A DNA stretch of 51,378 nucleotides, from positions 120,168 to 171,545 of the forward strand of contig DHSL01000018.1 in NCBI GenBank assembly GCA_002411345.1, read 5' to 3'. Positions 9,233-19,370 of this stretch are shown here, in pieces. This DNA is from Bacteroidales bacterium UBA5287 (GTDB lineage: Bacteria > Bacteroidota > Bacteroidia > Bacteroidales > Dysgonomonadaceae). The notes under the pieces are model-generated. The model did no database searches and had not been told where the DNA came from. It saw only the letters and a list, made by a program, of their open reading frames with translations. The translations under genes were made by a program, and so were the position numbers. How positions within the stretch are numbered: the first letter of the stretch is position 1; each line of letters opens with the position of its first letter.

Positions 9233-9468
9233 GATTCTGCCAATCTAAAAGAATCTAATTCTTGATTATAAAATATTTTACCGATTAAAAAAAGATAAGA
9301 AAGCGAATAAGTAAAAGAGTCACCTATCTCTTTATCCACAGCGTTAATGATGACATTTTTCAAATCATCATATTTAATAATTCCGTTTTTTTTAATTTCG
9401 AAAAGAATTAAACCTGCAATATATAAAACGGAATATCTTATTTTAGTATGTTTTGTAGGAGCAAGCAT
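9229..9468 (-). CDS. ABC-3C system small middle component (MC6-like)
   Basis: This is a 79-residue protein between effector and ATPase genes, exactly where ABC-3C systems encode their middle component. It opens with LAPTKHTKIRYSVLYIAG, similar to the PTKH start common in one class of these small proteins, and is predicted all-alpha. It starts 1 base before the end of the intergenic gap after the effector stop and overlaps the ATPase start by 4 bases. The assignment rests mainly on position, size and the N-terminal pattern. The exact MC subclass is uncertain. Confidence 0.7.
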   Translation of the reverse strand: MLAPTKHTKIRYSVLYIAGLILFEIKKNGIIKYDDLKNVIINAVDKEIGDSFTYSLSYLFLIGKIFYNQELDSFRLAES

Positions 9469-9469
9469 A

Positions 9470-10399
9470 TTATTGTTCTTTTTTGCCGATATCGCAATTG
9501 CAATACATATAATTTAAAAATGTTCGTACCAACCGTTTTTTGCCTGTTAACTGTTTTTCATTATTACGGATAATATAATCATAAAAATCCTCTAATAGAT
9601 TTTCAAACTCCACATATTCGTCTCTTCTCAGGGTGATTTTTCCATTTAATTCACTGACAGCGTCATCATACAAATCTATTAATTCATCATTAATCGGAGA
9701 AGATAAGAAATCCTTTATTTGATTGAAATATTCAATATCTCGTTTTATAACATTATCAAAATACTCTTTACTCAACCCATTTAATCTATTCTTTTCTTCT
9801 AAATTTAAAGATGTAAGATCTAAAGCATTTAGCGTATCTTTCTGCATTTTAAAGGCAGAATGCAATGATAAAATAACCTCTTTCAGATCCGATTCATCAA
9901 ATTCTAAAGGTTTTAATAAATCATTCAAATTCATTGTTCTCACAACTTTAGGATTTGCTTGTAAAAATTGCTGTATTCTTTCATTCGCAAAAACAATATT
10001 TACGATTCCAGTCTCAGATGATATCTGATTTTCAATTTTACCGTCTTCAATTCCTGTCAATTTTCTATTGGTAAACAGTAAATAATAGTTTATCATTTCC
10101 TCTCGTTGCAATTTTTTGATTGCAGGAATAACTTCTTTTTTTAAAATTGTATTAAAAGTTCCATCAGAGCAACTTGCATTTTCTTTAGTTGTATGTTTTG
10201 CCTGAATAACAATTTTACCTTCCCAAGGTTTTGAGTAGCTTGGAATACAATTAGCTTTTCCGTTAAAACGACCGTCACGTCCTCCGTCTTTTCCCTCAGC
10301 GAAAGGGATGGTTCCTTCACCTAAGACTATATAACAAATTTGAGTGGTTAGATTCTCAAATTCCTGATCATTCAAATAATGTAATGGATAGATTCTCAT
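9470..10399 (-). CDS. ABC-3C system effector with PD-(D/E)XK nuclease-like domain
   Basis: This is the first gene of the ABC-3C operon (309 residues). The N-terminal ~150 residues look like an Mrr-type restriction nuclease fold: YPLHYLNDQEFENLTTQ helix, FAEGKDGGRDGRFNG (Asp of the active site) and KIVIQAKHT (Q-x-K motif). The C-terminal half (about 160-309) is helical and would be the system-specific docking region to the ATPase. The likely role is DNA cleavage when activated. A -7-like box (TAAATTTG on the minus strand, 10404-10411) lies only about 5 bases before the ATG, so a nearly leaderless transcript is possible. The 270 bases upstream hold no gene that I can recognise. Confidence 0.8.
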   Translation of the reverse strand: MRIYPLHYLNDQEFENLTTQICYIVLGEGTIPFAEGKDGGRDGRFNGKANCIPSYSKPWEGKIVIQAKHTTKENASCSDGTFNTILKKEVIPAIKKLQREEMINYYLLFTNRKLTGIEDGKIENQISSETGIVNIVFANERIQQFLQANPKVVRTMNLNDLLKPLEFDESDLKEVILSLHSAFKMQKDTLNALDLTSLNLEEKNRLNGLSKEYFDNVIKRDIEYFNQIKDFLSSPINDELIDLYDDAVSELNGKITLRRDEYVEFENLLEDFYDYIIRNNEKQLTGKKRLVRTFLNYMYCNCDIGKKEQ

Positions 10400-10670
10400 T
10401 GAACAAATTTACGATAATCCTTTAATAGATGCACATTTTTCTTTTTTTATTTTATGATAAAATCATTTGTTCGCACTAAAAATTGCACTTAATAAACAGA
10501 TAAGTCTGCAGCTAAGCTGGAATTAAATTGACAAAACACCTATACTTAGTATGTTTAATTTGACAAATATATTAAGTACTCCCAATTAATGTTATAATAT
10601 AGTGTTTTATTTTGTTATTGTCTAAAACGATAGTGTTTGTGATATGAAGAACCATTGGATTTTTGTTTTA

Positions 10671-11888
10671 TTATTTGTTATTCAATATTTTTTCATATAA
10701 CTCAATATATTCTTGATATCTATCCTCTTTTCTGTATTTGTCTAATCCACGTTGACGGCAAAATGAAGTATATGCATCTTTTCCTTTGTTCTTTATGTGA
10801 TGAATTGCTTCAATAAGTCCATTAATATCTCCTTTTTCAACGATCAAACCAGTACTATCATCTATTGCTTCTGGACTCCCACCTGTTTTATAAGTAATAA
10901 CTGGAGTACCACTAGCAATAGCTTCTATATTTGTTGTAGGAAAGTTATCCTCATAAGTGGGATTTATAAACATGTCACTAATAGAATATAATTCAGCAAG
11001 TTCATTTACGCTTTCAGTTCTCTCAATCCCTATTATATTGTTTGGTAATTCTTTAATCTGTTTTTTTGATAATCCAACTAAAATTATTTGAAAAGTAGCA
11101 TCTATTATGCGACTTAATTCTATAAAATCATCTAATCCTTTACGTTGACTCCAAACATTTGCGACTCCAAGAATTACAGTTTTGTTTTCTAAATTGTATT
11201 TTCTACTTTTTGATCGTTCTGCTTTTGGTTTAAAAACTTCTATATTAATTCCGTTATGAATAACTTGTATTGGAAAATCTTTAAGAAAAGACTCTTTAAG
11301 TATATCTGAAAGCCAATTTGAAACTGGAACTAAAGTGAGATTAGGTAAAGATGAAAAAAGATGCTTTTTTAAATTAAAATTCTTTTCGGATCGATCAAAC
11401 AAAAAGCTTACAGGATATGTCCTTTTTTGTGGACAATTATAGCATTGGTATTTCCATTTATTACATTTAATGAACTCAAAATGTACACAATGTCCAGTTA
11501 TAGGCCAACAGTCATGAAAAGTCCAAACAACAGGAATATTTGTATTTTTTAAATAATGAAATAAAACCTCAATATTAAGATAGTAACCATGAATGTTATG
11601 TAAATGAATAATATTCGGTTTGATTTTCTCTATTTGTTCTACTAATGTTGTAGTTGCTAATTTCGAAGCCAATCCATGTCTGTCAAATAAACGTGTTTGC
11701 AAACCATGCATCTTAATATTGCAGTCGGTACCAATTTTAATTAATTCAGATTGGCTCTGGCGGTTGTTTCTGCCATATGCAATGTAGCTCTTCCAACCTG
11801 TAGCTATGGCAGTTTGTCCAATCTCTTCGGCAATACGACCAGTGGAGCCGTAATTAACAACAGAATTTATTTGGAGAAGTTTTTTCAT
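10671..11888 (-). CDS. GT4-family glycosyltransferase, WcaC-like
   Basis: This GT-B fold glycosyltransferase (405 residues) has the N-terminal glycine-containing segment NSVVNYGSTGRIAEE. It has the HLHNIHGYYLN and TFHDCWPITGHC region with a Cys cluster (WKYQCYNCP) typical of the WcaC-like group. The C-terminal donor-site motif YEDNFPTTNIEAIASGTPV (the E-x7-E pattern) is intact. It adds one sugar to the capsule repeat unit; the substrate is unknown. Length and motifs look intact, unlike several neighbours. It lies just downstream of the dead beta-helix gene. Confidence 0.9.
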   Translation of the reverse strand: MKKLLQINSVVNYGSTGRIAEEIGQTAIATGWKSYIAYGRNNRQSQSELIKIGTDCNIKMHGLQTRLFDRHGLASKLATTTLVEQIEKIKPNIIHLHNIHGYYLNIEVLFHYLKNTNIPVVWTFHDCWPITGHCVHFEFIKCNKWKYQCYNCPQKRTYPVSFLFDRSEKNFNLKKHLFSSLPNLTLVPVSNWLSDILKESFLKDFPIQVIHNGINIEVFKPKAERSKSRKYNLENKTVILGVANVWSQRKGLDDFIELSRIIDATFQIILVGLSKKQIKELPNNIIGIERTESVNELAELYSISDMFINPTYEDNFPTTNIEAIASGTPVITYKTGGSPEAIDDSTGLIVEKGDINGLIEAIHHIKNKGKDAYTSFCRQRGLDKYRKEDRYQEYIELYEKILNNK

Positions 11889-11901
11889 TCAGTAGAAATT
11901 T

Positions 11902-13493
11902 TTAATATTCTATTACAACAAATGATGTGATTCCATATTTTGCACCATTATAGTTTAATGGTTTTACATATAAAACAAGTTCATCTAATGAGGATAAATA
12001 AATAGGGATTTGCCAATCATAGGATATTTGCTCATTTTTACTTTGTGAATATATACCTTGTAAAAAACCAAATCTCCATTTTTGTTTATCAGCTTTATTT
12101 CAAATTCAGGAGGGATAGAACCATAATTATAGCTTTTCGTTATATATAATTTCATTGATAGTATATTTATGTCTGGGATCTTAATTCTCCACATCTCATT
12201 CCATTTACCTTTTGATATGTTTATATCTGTTCGGTTATAATATGGTAAAGGACTGTGTACATTTTTAGAAACACGAATAGGAGTATGATTTTCAGGGACA
12301 TAATATGTACTTTTAGCAAATGGTCTTTAATCACCATTTATTCTGCAATTAATGAAGCAATAGATTGGGCTACCAGCATCATTCACAACTTTTGTACATT
12401 CTCTTTGCGTAATACTTTTATCGATGGGCTGTTGTTTATAAAAATAATTTTCAATGGATTTGTAAAACTGTGTGAATTCACTATTGAGTGTTTGAATTTA
12501 TGTTTGCTTAAATTGTCACAATTTATAAAAGAAATCCTACCTGTATCTGTAGTCTCTATTACATATTGATCTGTTATATTATATTATAACCTCCCATACC
12601 ACAAGAGTAAAAATCAAAGCAGGCATAAACTTTATGAGTAGCTATTTTTATCAGTTGTGACCTGTTTCTCATTTCAAATCTGGTACCGTTACAATTCTCA
12701 AGCGGAATATTGGCCCACCGATTTTATTTTGGTCTACATTATTAGGAATATTAAAAACTATACCTTCTCCTTTTGGTGTTATTGATCCTTGATAAACACT
12801 AATAGTCGATCCTTGTCTAAAATTGAAAATAATACCCGAAACACTTTCAATGTCTGTGGAAAAAAATCTCCAGTTTACACCTTGTGCATTGTCTTAATTA
12901 AATAAGATTGAATTTTTATCAGAACCTATTATTTTACAGTCGCGAAAAGTAATTTCTGACATCATTGTTGTTCCTTAAGAAGAAATAAAGCAGTTCCAGT
13001 TACTTAATTTACAATTATCAAAAATAAAAGATTGTGCATTTCCGGATCCACCACCTACGCTATTCATGAATTTACCTTTGTTATTACTTCTAAAATCTAT
13101 ACCTGAAAATCTTGTAAATCCAAATAGTTGTTGATTATCAAACAAAAAACTCTCATGATCAGGGAAAAATTCAATAACTGTATTTTGCCATCCATCACCT
13201 TCAAATGTGAATTTTCCGGCATGTACCATGCTTTGACTATCTATTAACGAACTTGTAATTCTATAATGACCAGCAGGTATTACAATCTTTATAGGTTCGC
13301 GCCAACCTTTTTTTGAAATTGAAGCTTGATATGCTGATTGTATCGCTTTTTTAAAGATCTCAGTATCATCTTTTCTCGTCGAAAAGGTAACATCACCACT
13401 TTTAATATATATCCTGTTATTCTGCGCATACATCAAACTCCCCATGATAAACTGTAAAATAAGCAGTAAAGTCAAAATTTTAATCGTCTTCAT
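11902..13493 (-). pseudogene. right-handed beta-helix protein, multiply broken
   Basis: The first 172 codons are open: a Sec signal peptide (about 1-23), then the pectate-lyase-superfamily-like start with VIPAGHYRITSSL and beta-helix rungs such as FEGDGWQNTVIEFF and FDNCKLSNWNCF. A TAA (12975-12977) then interrupts the frame. The same frame continues with helix-like sequence (SEITFRDCKIIGSDKNSILF), meets a second TAA near 12894, and shifts frame near 12690 and again near 12580, around 12430 and near 12000. Recognisable coding sequence runs to the stop at 11902-11904. The original product was about 530 residues, probably a secreted polysaccharide-binding or lyase-like protein. Its start overlaps the polymerase stop by 4 bases. 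Confidence 0.88.
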
Positions 13494-14824
13494 CTTCTCT
13501 TTATTTTACCTGCCACTTTATAAACCAACCAGATTGAAAACAGAAATCCAATGGTATAGGCAAAAGAGCTCATTAAATCTCCACGCAAGATAAAAAAGAG
13601 CATTCCTATTAATACGTAATAAATCACATTGAAATAAGTGTTTTTATTATATACACTTATGGTCCAATACATTTTATCCAATTTAGCTGTAGCAAACGAT
13701 AATATAATAATGAAAAGGAAAATACCTATATAACCAAAATTTATAAAACCCTCAGCAAAATAATTACACGATACATTTGAAAAAATAAATCCCTGTTGTT
13801 CTGCTATAAAAGCACCAGATCCTATTGGTTTATTTGGCCATGCACTTCTCGGTATCCAAAAGAATATTACACCTAATATCTGTCGTCCCCAAGTAACAAT
13901 GTTATCAGAAACAACAAGTGCAAAGTTTTGATAACTATCAAAATGACCTTGAAGAAACATATCAAAATTAAATCCCAATTGTATCGAGTTACCACTATAA
14001 TTCCGAAAATTTTCTAAAAATGGAAATACAAGTAATAGCCCAAGTATAAAAACAATAGAGAAAACATTTTTCTTCCGTAGTAATGGCACAACTAATAATA
14101 ATAAGGGAATATACATTGCAGCAGCAGAAAATCTTGGCATACCTAAAGGTGAACAAGTTATCAATGCTGAAAGAGTTAAAATGAAGTATACTAGAGTGTT
14201 ATTGGATTTAGAAGAAATATAATAAAGAAGACACATCATAGCTAAAGGTTGGAAAACTCTGAAAATAATTAGATAGGATGTCGATGACATTTCAATTATT
14301 TCACTGAATTCCCCGCCTCTAAATAACATACTTAAAATACTATTATTGTTAGCGTTGAAAATTAGTAAAAAAGAGACAAAAGATAATGATATTAATATTG
14401 AAGTTTGTAAAGGATTTAGTTTATTTTCAATTTCTAATTTTAGTATTAAATTTTTCCTTTTTTCTTTAATTTTTTTCTGAAAAAAATATGAATAAAATAA
14501 TTGATATAATAACAGGATAAAGATCAAAAGAATATTCATGTAAAAATACTCATTTTCTTTTATATGTCTTGCTCCAAATTGCGATACGCCTTCATAATAT
14601 TGAAGTAGAGGTGCAATTCCGAAAAAGAAAAGTGAGAAAAGATAAAATATTTTGTTTAATGAAAAGGGTTGATTTTTTTTTGAGAAAATGTGACATATGG
14701 AAATAAATTGTATTATTAGACTAGATAAATATACACGCATTGAAAAATTATCAAATGGACTTGATACAAAATACATTAATAAGGTACAGAGCAAAGATAA
14801 AAGTACAATCAATATTTTATTCAT
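13490..14824 (-). CDS. wzy: O-antigen/capsule polymerase, Wzy-like
   Basis: This is a 444-residue, very hydrophobic inner-membrane protein with about 11-12 membrane segments. It has a larger extracytoplasmic loop (about residues 270-350) containing FWIPRSAWPNKP, a segment seen in oligosaccharide repeat-unit polymerases of Bacteroidetes capsule loci. It would join undecaprenyl-linked repeat units in the periplasm. Sequence conservation in Wzy is weak, so the call rests on topology, the loop motif, and being the only polymerase candidate beside a Wzx and a Wzc. The stop overlaps the start of the broken beta-helix gene. Confidence 0.8.
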   Translation of the reverse strand: MNKILIVLLSLLCTLLMYFVSSPFDNFSMRVYLSSLIIQFISICHIFSKKNQPFSLNKIFYLFSLFFFGIAPLLQYYEGVSQFGARHIKENEYFYMNILLIFILLLYQLFYSYFFQKKIKEKRKNLILKLEIENKLNPLQTSILISLSFVSFLLIFNANNNSILSMLFRGGEFSEIIEMSSTSYLIIFRVFQPLAMMCLLYYISSKSNNTLVYFILTLSALITCSPLGMPRFSAAAMYIPLLLLVVPLLRKKNVFSIVFILGLLLVFPFLENFRNYSGNSIQLGFNFDMFLQGHFDSYQNFALVVSDNIVTWGRQILGVIFFWIPRSAWPNKPIGSGAFIAEQQGFIFSNVSCNYFAEGFINFGYIGIFLFIIILSFATAKLDKMYWTISVYNKNTYFNVIYYVLIGMLFFILRGDLMSSFAYTIGFLFSIWLVYKVAGKIKRR

Positions 14825-14854
14825 TTGAATCTAGAATGTAAAAATGTGAAAAGA

Positions 14855-15096
14855 TTATAGTGAAAAATTGTATAAAAGTTTCTGCAAGTTATAGATTGGT
14901 TGTCCTAAATCGTTATAAAATATCTTTGGAGGATATTTATTAAAGTATGATTCATTTATTACTCCTTTAAAATATAAAGATAGTGCTACTAAAGCTATAT
15001 TTACAGAATTGAACAACGCTTTTTTTATGTACAAGTATACCTTGTATACTAATTCTTCCTTATAAACTAAAATTGCAATAAGGTTTATTTGTAAAA
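14855..15096 (-). pseudogene. C-terminal gene stub between polymerase and GT4
   Basis: The minus strand carries a protein-like frame ending at 14855-14857: VYKEELVYKVYLYIKKALF, then NSVNIALVALSLYFKGVIN, then YPPKIFYNDLGQPIYNLQ. There is no ATG or GTG upstream in frame, and the frame runs into the end of the neighbouring GT4 gene. It looks like the tail of a lost capsule gene. A short real gene with a TTG start is possible but less likely. Confidence 0.35.
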
Positions 15097-16242
15097 TTAT
15101 TTTTTCTGCCCCAATTCGTTCAAATAAGAATTAATAAACCCTTTTAAAACTTCTTTGTTATCAAAATTCTGTTTTGACAACATTTTACTATAATTTGAAA
15201 AATATTCCCATTTATTTCTTTCATTCATTATCTTTTCAAATTTATTCTTTATATCCTTTGGGTCAAAAGGGTCGAACGTGTAGCCATTTTTACCTTCTTC
15301 TACTGTTTCAAAATGATTACCGCATCTTTCGGAAACCAAAACGGGTAATCCGCTAGTAATCGCTTCAACAAGTGTTAGTGGGCTTGGATCTGAATAAGAA
15401 GGTAATACAAATATATTGGACTGATGGTATTGAAAACTTATCTCCTGTTGTGTTAAATTTCCTAAAAAATGAACATGATTAACTAAATCATTTTCCTTAA
15501 CATAAGAAATATAATCCGATAATGAATTTCCTGTTCCTGCTATATTCAGTTGGATTTTCTTTATATTATCAATGCCTATTGCTTTAATATAATTAAGAAT
15601 ACCTTTTATATTCTCTTCAAGTCTTGCAACAATAAAAAATACTGGTTCTTTTTTGATGTCGTTATTATACACCTTTGTTTCGCCAAAAAGTTCATTTGAA
15701 ACTAAATTGGGTAATAATATAATATCTTTAGTGGGAATACTCCATTGTTCAAATGAAATTTCCGCCATTTTACCTGGAATGATAAAGTGACCATCAATTT
15801 TAGAAAAAAACCAATTTCGTAATTTGTCTCTTATTTTGCTCCTTTTTTGACTTTCATTCGTCAGATAATTTGCTTCACTCCAAACAGATAATGTGTTTTT
15901 TATGAGACCTATGCTTTTTAATAAAGCTAGAAATAAAACATTAGCATTATTCCAACTAGCTCCCAAAATAATTTCTTTTTTGCTACGTATTGCTTTTAAG
16001 AGTAAATTTGGATTAAAATGGAAAAAATAGTTATGGAAAGAAAAATAAATGCTATTACCTATTTTATGCTTGAATTTCAAATCTTCTGGATTTACAATCC
16101 AATCTCTGTTTGATTCTGTGCGACGCATAAAATACACTTCGAAATTGAATCTCGTTCCTTGACTGATTTTTTCTAAATTATTGAAAAGGTTAACACGGTA
16201 AGGAGCAATGATATTGGTGAAAAAAATTACTTGTTTATTCAC
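15097..16242 (-). CDS. GT4-family glycosyltransferase
   Basis: This 381-residue GT-B glycosyltransferase opens with FFTNIIAPYRVNLFNNLEK, the usual GT4 N-terminal strand with APYR. The C-terminal nucleotide-sugar motif is SYSDPSPLTLVEAITSGLPV, with both conserved Glu/Asp positions of the family, followed by EEGKNGYTFDPFDP. No membrane segment is seen, so it works on the inner face of the membrane. The substrate is unknown. The previous gene on the strand (WbsX-like) ends 26 bases upstream, consistent with one transcript. Confidence 0.9.
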   Translation of the reverse strand: MNKQVIFFTNIIAPYRVNLFNNLEKISQGTRFNFEVYFMRRTESNRDWIVNPEDLKFKHKIGNSIYFSFHNYFFHFNPNLLLKAIRSKKEIILGASWNNANVLFLALLKSIGLIKNTLSVWSEANYLTNESQKRSKIRDKLRNWFFSKIDGHFIIPGKMAEISFEQWSIPTKDIILLPNLVSNELFGETKVYNNDIKKEPVFFIVARLEENIKGILNYIKAIGIDNIKKIQLNIAGTGNSLSDYISYVKENDLVNHVHFLGNLTQQEISFQYHQSNIFVLPSYSDPSPLTLVEAITSGLPVLVSERCGNHFETVEEGKNGYTFDPFDPKDIKNKFEKIMNERNKWEYFSNYSKMLSKQNFDNKEVLKGFINSYLNELGQKK

Positions 16243-16268
16243 ATTAGTTTTATTTTATATTTAGCTTA

Positions 16269-17366
16269 TTACTTTATTACAGATTTTAAGGCTTCAATAT
16301 ATCCTTTCCCATGTTTGGCATCAGGCTCCATATAATTCCCTTCCCCCCATTCATTCCAAGATACAAGAAGTAATAACTTATGATCATCCTTTTTGTTTTT
16401 CAAATATGAACATGCTTTTTTTACTTGTTTTGTAAATAATTTAGGGGAAGAACCTGTGATTACAAATCCACGACTTCCTGACCTAGGAGTATGGTCATAG
16501 TTTGGAATTAAAACAGGAATTGTGTCGTCCTCATAATCTTCATCTGTATAAAGATTGTTGGACAAACTTTTATATGAAATTCGCCGTGGGCTATTGAATA
16601 ATTTAATGTTCAAAAATAAAAATACTTTTTTTAAGAAAGGCTGATTTACATAGGTTTTTAAATAATCTTGTAAACGATACATTGCATCAAAACCGAGGTC
16701 GTGGATTTCTTTCTTTGATTCATTTCGTTGAACAGCAACAAAATAAATACCTTCAAAACCGTTTTGAATTGCCAAGTCTCTCCATATCTTTACAATCTCT
16801 CGTATTTGTTCTTTTTTGTCTAATGAATAAATTACAAAAAAAGGCTTCCCATCAACAAGAATATATCTTTTATCTTTGAAAGCAGGTAATAATACCTTGT
16901 TAAAATGATTGATATAATCATCTTTTCCCAAATATTGTTGTTCAATCAATAACTTATCACTCTTGCCATTTGGATCCCAAAGTTTTTGGTACCAATTATG
17001 ATTAGCCCATCCTAAGCAAAAAGGAAAATCAGGTTTTCCTGAAGATAATACTTCATTAAAAGGTCGCTCCAACAATCGTTTCTCCTCTCCAAACCAATAA
17101 TGCCAGTAACAAAAACCCTCTATTCCAGCTTCACGTGCAAGTTCAGCTTGTGCTTCGCGGGTTTCCGGTACACGCAGATCATAAAATCCTAGATCTGCGG
17201 GAATTTTTGGTTGATAATGACCTTTAAATAAAGGTTTTGCATTGGTTACGCTTACCCATTCTGTAAATCCCTTTCCCCACCATTCATTGTTTTCTGGGAT
17301 TGGATGAAATTGAGGTAGATAAAAAGCTATGACTCTTGTATCCTTTTTATTATTTAATGAATTCAT
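16269..17366 (-). CDS. WbsX-type (GH99-like domain) capsule protein
   Basis: This 365-residue protein belongs to the WbsX / glycoside hydrolase 99-like family found in many O-antigen and capsule loci. The hallmarks are FYLPQFHPIPENNEWWGKGF near the start, the FTEWVSVTNAKPLFKGHYQP region, the CYWHYWFGEEKRLLERPF motif and a C-terminal LVSWNEWGEGNYMEPD. There is no signal peptide, so it is cytoplasmic. Family members are usually annotated as lipopolysaccharide biosynthesis proteins, and the reaction is not settled. It may be a transferase or a glycan-trimming enzyme. Confidence 0.88.
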   Translation of the reverse strand: MNSLNNKKDTRVIAFYLPQFHPIPENNEWWGKGFTEWVSVTNAKPLFKGHYQPKIPADLGFYDLRVPETREAQAELAREAGIEGFCYWHYWFGEEKRLLERPFNEVLSSGKPDFPFCLGWANHNWYQKLWDPNGKSDKLLIEQQYLGKDDYINHFNKVLLPAFKDKRYILVDGKPFFVIYSLDKKEQIREIVKIWRDLAIQNGFEGIYFVAVQRNESKKEIHDLGFDAMYRLQDYLKTYVNQPFLKKVFLFLNIKLFNSPRRISYKSLSNNLYTDEDYEDDTIPVLIPNYDHTPRSGSRGFVITGSSPKLFTKQVKKACSYLKNKKDDHKLLLLVSWNEWGEGNYMEPDAKHGKGYIEALKSVIK

Positions 17367-17532
17367 AAATTAATTTTTGCGTTATTTTTGAAATTAAGAA
17401 TTATTTTACGATAATAATCCATATATTTTTAATTCTTTATTTTCACAATAATGTCAAATGTTTAAAGTAATCTATTAAATTAATTTTCTTAAAATATCAA
17501 CATTAAAAGTACTTAAACGATTGTTTAATAAA

Positions 17533-18180
17533 TTAATATACTTGATATTTACTTCTTATTTGATATATAAGTTCCAATTCTTCTTTTGCAACTTTAACAT
17601 TTGAATCTGGTCCGTCAAAAGTAAACACAAGCTTTAATCTAAAATGATCAATGTTGTATTCTAATGATGGTTCAGGTAATTTACCTAATTTAGTATAGCT
17701 TGAATAAACACCGTCGATGTAGTTTCAATGATTAATGTTGATTTTTTAAAAGAATCATTTAAATCCACATTATCAATACTTTAAAACTTTTTATCCAAGA
17801 ATTTGTAAACCCAAGAATCGATTACATATCGATGCGGTCTTTCATTAACATGTTTTACCCCAAGTTCTGTTAGTATTTTTGAACTGAATATAAAATTATC
17901 ATGCTTCTATCAAGTAATTTTGGCTCGTCCCATTCGTGTTGATATATTAAAAATGATGAACATAGAATAACTAAAATATTATCTAGAGAATTTCTAAGGT
18001 TTTTGAATCTTCTTTGTATCATTTTAAAAAGAGTTTCCAATTACAAATATTTTTTTGCTATTACTGCATTACCTCTATGATTGGTATGCAAGAGTTGAAT
18101 CGATGAACCATTCTCCTATTGAATGAGTTCTATTGAACAAAGATGAAGTTTCAATTCTGTTTATATTAGTCTTGTATAAA
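17533..18180 (-). pseudogene. decayed gene(s) of unknown family
   Basis: This 840-base gap between the WbsX gene and the next GT4 is full of broken coding sequence on the minus strand. From upstream to downstream: FNRTHSIGEWFIDSTLAYQS; an LHTNHRGNAVIAKKYL piece in another frame; MIQRRFKNLRNSLDN to HEWDEPKLLDRSMIILYS (open from 18022); a frameshift; KILTELGVKHVNERPHRYV; a TAA; a further frameshift; and finally HFRLKLVFTFDGPDSNVKV ending at 17533-17535. The H-x-NHRGN segment recalls the last block of SGNH hydrolases, but I would not name the family on that. One or two capsule genes have been lost here. Confidence 0.65.
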
Positions 18181-18208
18181 AACTTGTGGGGATGTTGTTA
18201 TTCAAGCT

Positions 18209-19360
18209 CTATTTCCTTAAGATTTCCTTATAATAATTCCAAACACCTTCCACATGAGTTTCTGTAGAATACAAAGATACTGCCACCTCCTGACCATCAC
18301 GAATCATTTGACTATATTCTGAAATGTCTGCATTTGATATATTAATGAGATGTTCAACAAGTTCTTCTTCTTTTGTAAAACGAAGTCCTATCTCACGACT
18401 AAAATAAGATAGACCATTGTCAAATTGCTCTTTAGTACCTGCTGTATCCTTACCTATAACAAGACATCCATTAAACATAGCCTCTGCTGTGACAAAACCA
18501 AATCCTTCAAAACGTGATGGTACAATCAGAGCTTTGGCTTTCTTCATAAAATTTCCAACATCTTTTTGCATACCAAGAAATTCAATAGGATATCCACTTG
18601 TCATGGTTTTCAACATCAATTCATAATTTGAATTAGAAGTAGAACCTGCCAATAATAATTTTGTATGTAACTTACCAGTATTGTATGCCTTAATATACGC
18701 TTCTATAAGCATCCTTGTCCCCTTAGCCTCTTCAAAACGTCCAGCGAAAAGAAAATAATCTTCTTTAGGTTTAATATCACTTTTAGAAGCTAATGGCAAT
18801 ACTCCATCATATATTACAGTTGCTTCCGATTCGGGTAGTTCGTTATATTCACGAACCCCCCTAGTGATACAGATAGCATGACTCTTGTGACTAGTTATGC
18901 GATTCCTGAATGCTTTCTTTGATGGAAAAACTTTTATACCAAAATCTAAGTCCTGATATTCTCTAATATGATAGATATGCGGAATGGCTAATTTCAGTGC
19001 CACTCTATAACCCAAATCTATCACACTCACATTTGTATGGATAATATCCGGCTTCTCTGTCTTAGCTATAGCCATAATGTTTTTATAACCTATGGTATTC
19101 ACAATGCTTATTTTCAATAACCTCGGCAGAAACAGTAATAGGTTCTTTAATCCCCTCCCTGCTGGATATGAAGAAAACGTAAAACGAGTTACATAACACT
19201 TTATCCCCTTTTCAGTCAAATCCTGATAAATCCCCTTCATATCTGGACATATAACTACAAGCTCTACACCTTTATCAAGTAAACCATAAATAAGGTTTAC
19301 TACGGCTTTGGTAGCTCCATCATATATTGTCGTAGCACTTAATATGTATAATAGTTTCAT
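18209..19360 (-). CDS. GT4-family glycosyltransferase
   Basis: This GT-B glycosyltransferase (383 residues from the ATG at 19360) has the N-terminal glycine loop LSATTIYDGATKAVVNLIYG and the donor motif VPSRFEGFGFVTAEAMFNG. I chose the internal ATG that gives MKLLYILSATT because the upstream extension overlaps the acyltransferase gene and is not family-like. The acyltransferase stop lies 10 bases upstream. Motifs and length look intact. Donor and acceptor are unknown. Confidence 0.88.
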   Translation of the reverse strand: MKLLYILSATTIYDGATKAVVNLIYGLLDKGVELVVICPDMKGIYQDLTEKGIKCYVTRFTFSSYPAGRGLKNLLLFLPRLLKISIVNTIGYKNIMAIAKTEKPDIIHTNVSVIDLGYRVALKLAIPHIYHIREYQDLDFGIKVFPSKKAFRNRITSHKSHAICITRGVREYNELPESEATVIYDGVLPLASKSDIKPKEDYFLFAGRFEEAKGTRMLIEAYIKAYNTGKLHTKLLLAGSTSNSNYELMLKTMTSGYPIEFLGMQKDVGNFMKKAKALIVPSRFEGFGFVTAEAMFNGCLVIGKDTAGTKEQFDNGLSYFSREIGLRFTKEEELVEHLINISNADISEYSQMIRDGQEVAVSLYSTETHVEGVWNYYKEILRK

Positions 19361-19370
19361 AATAAATAAT

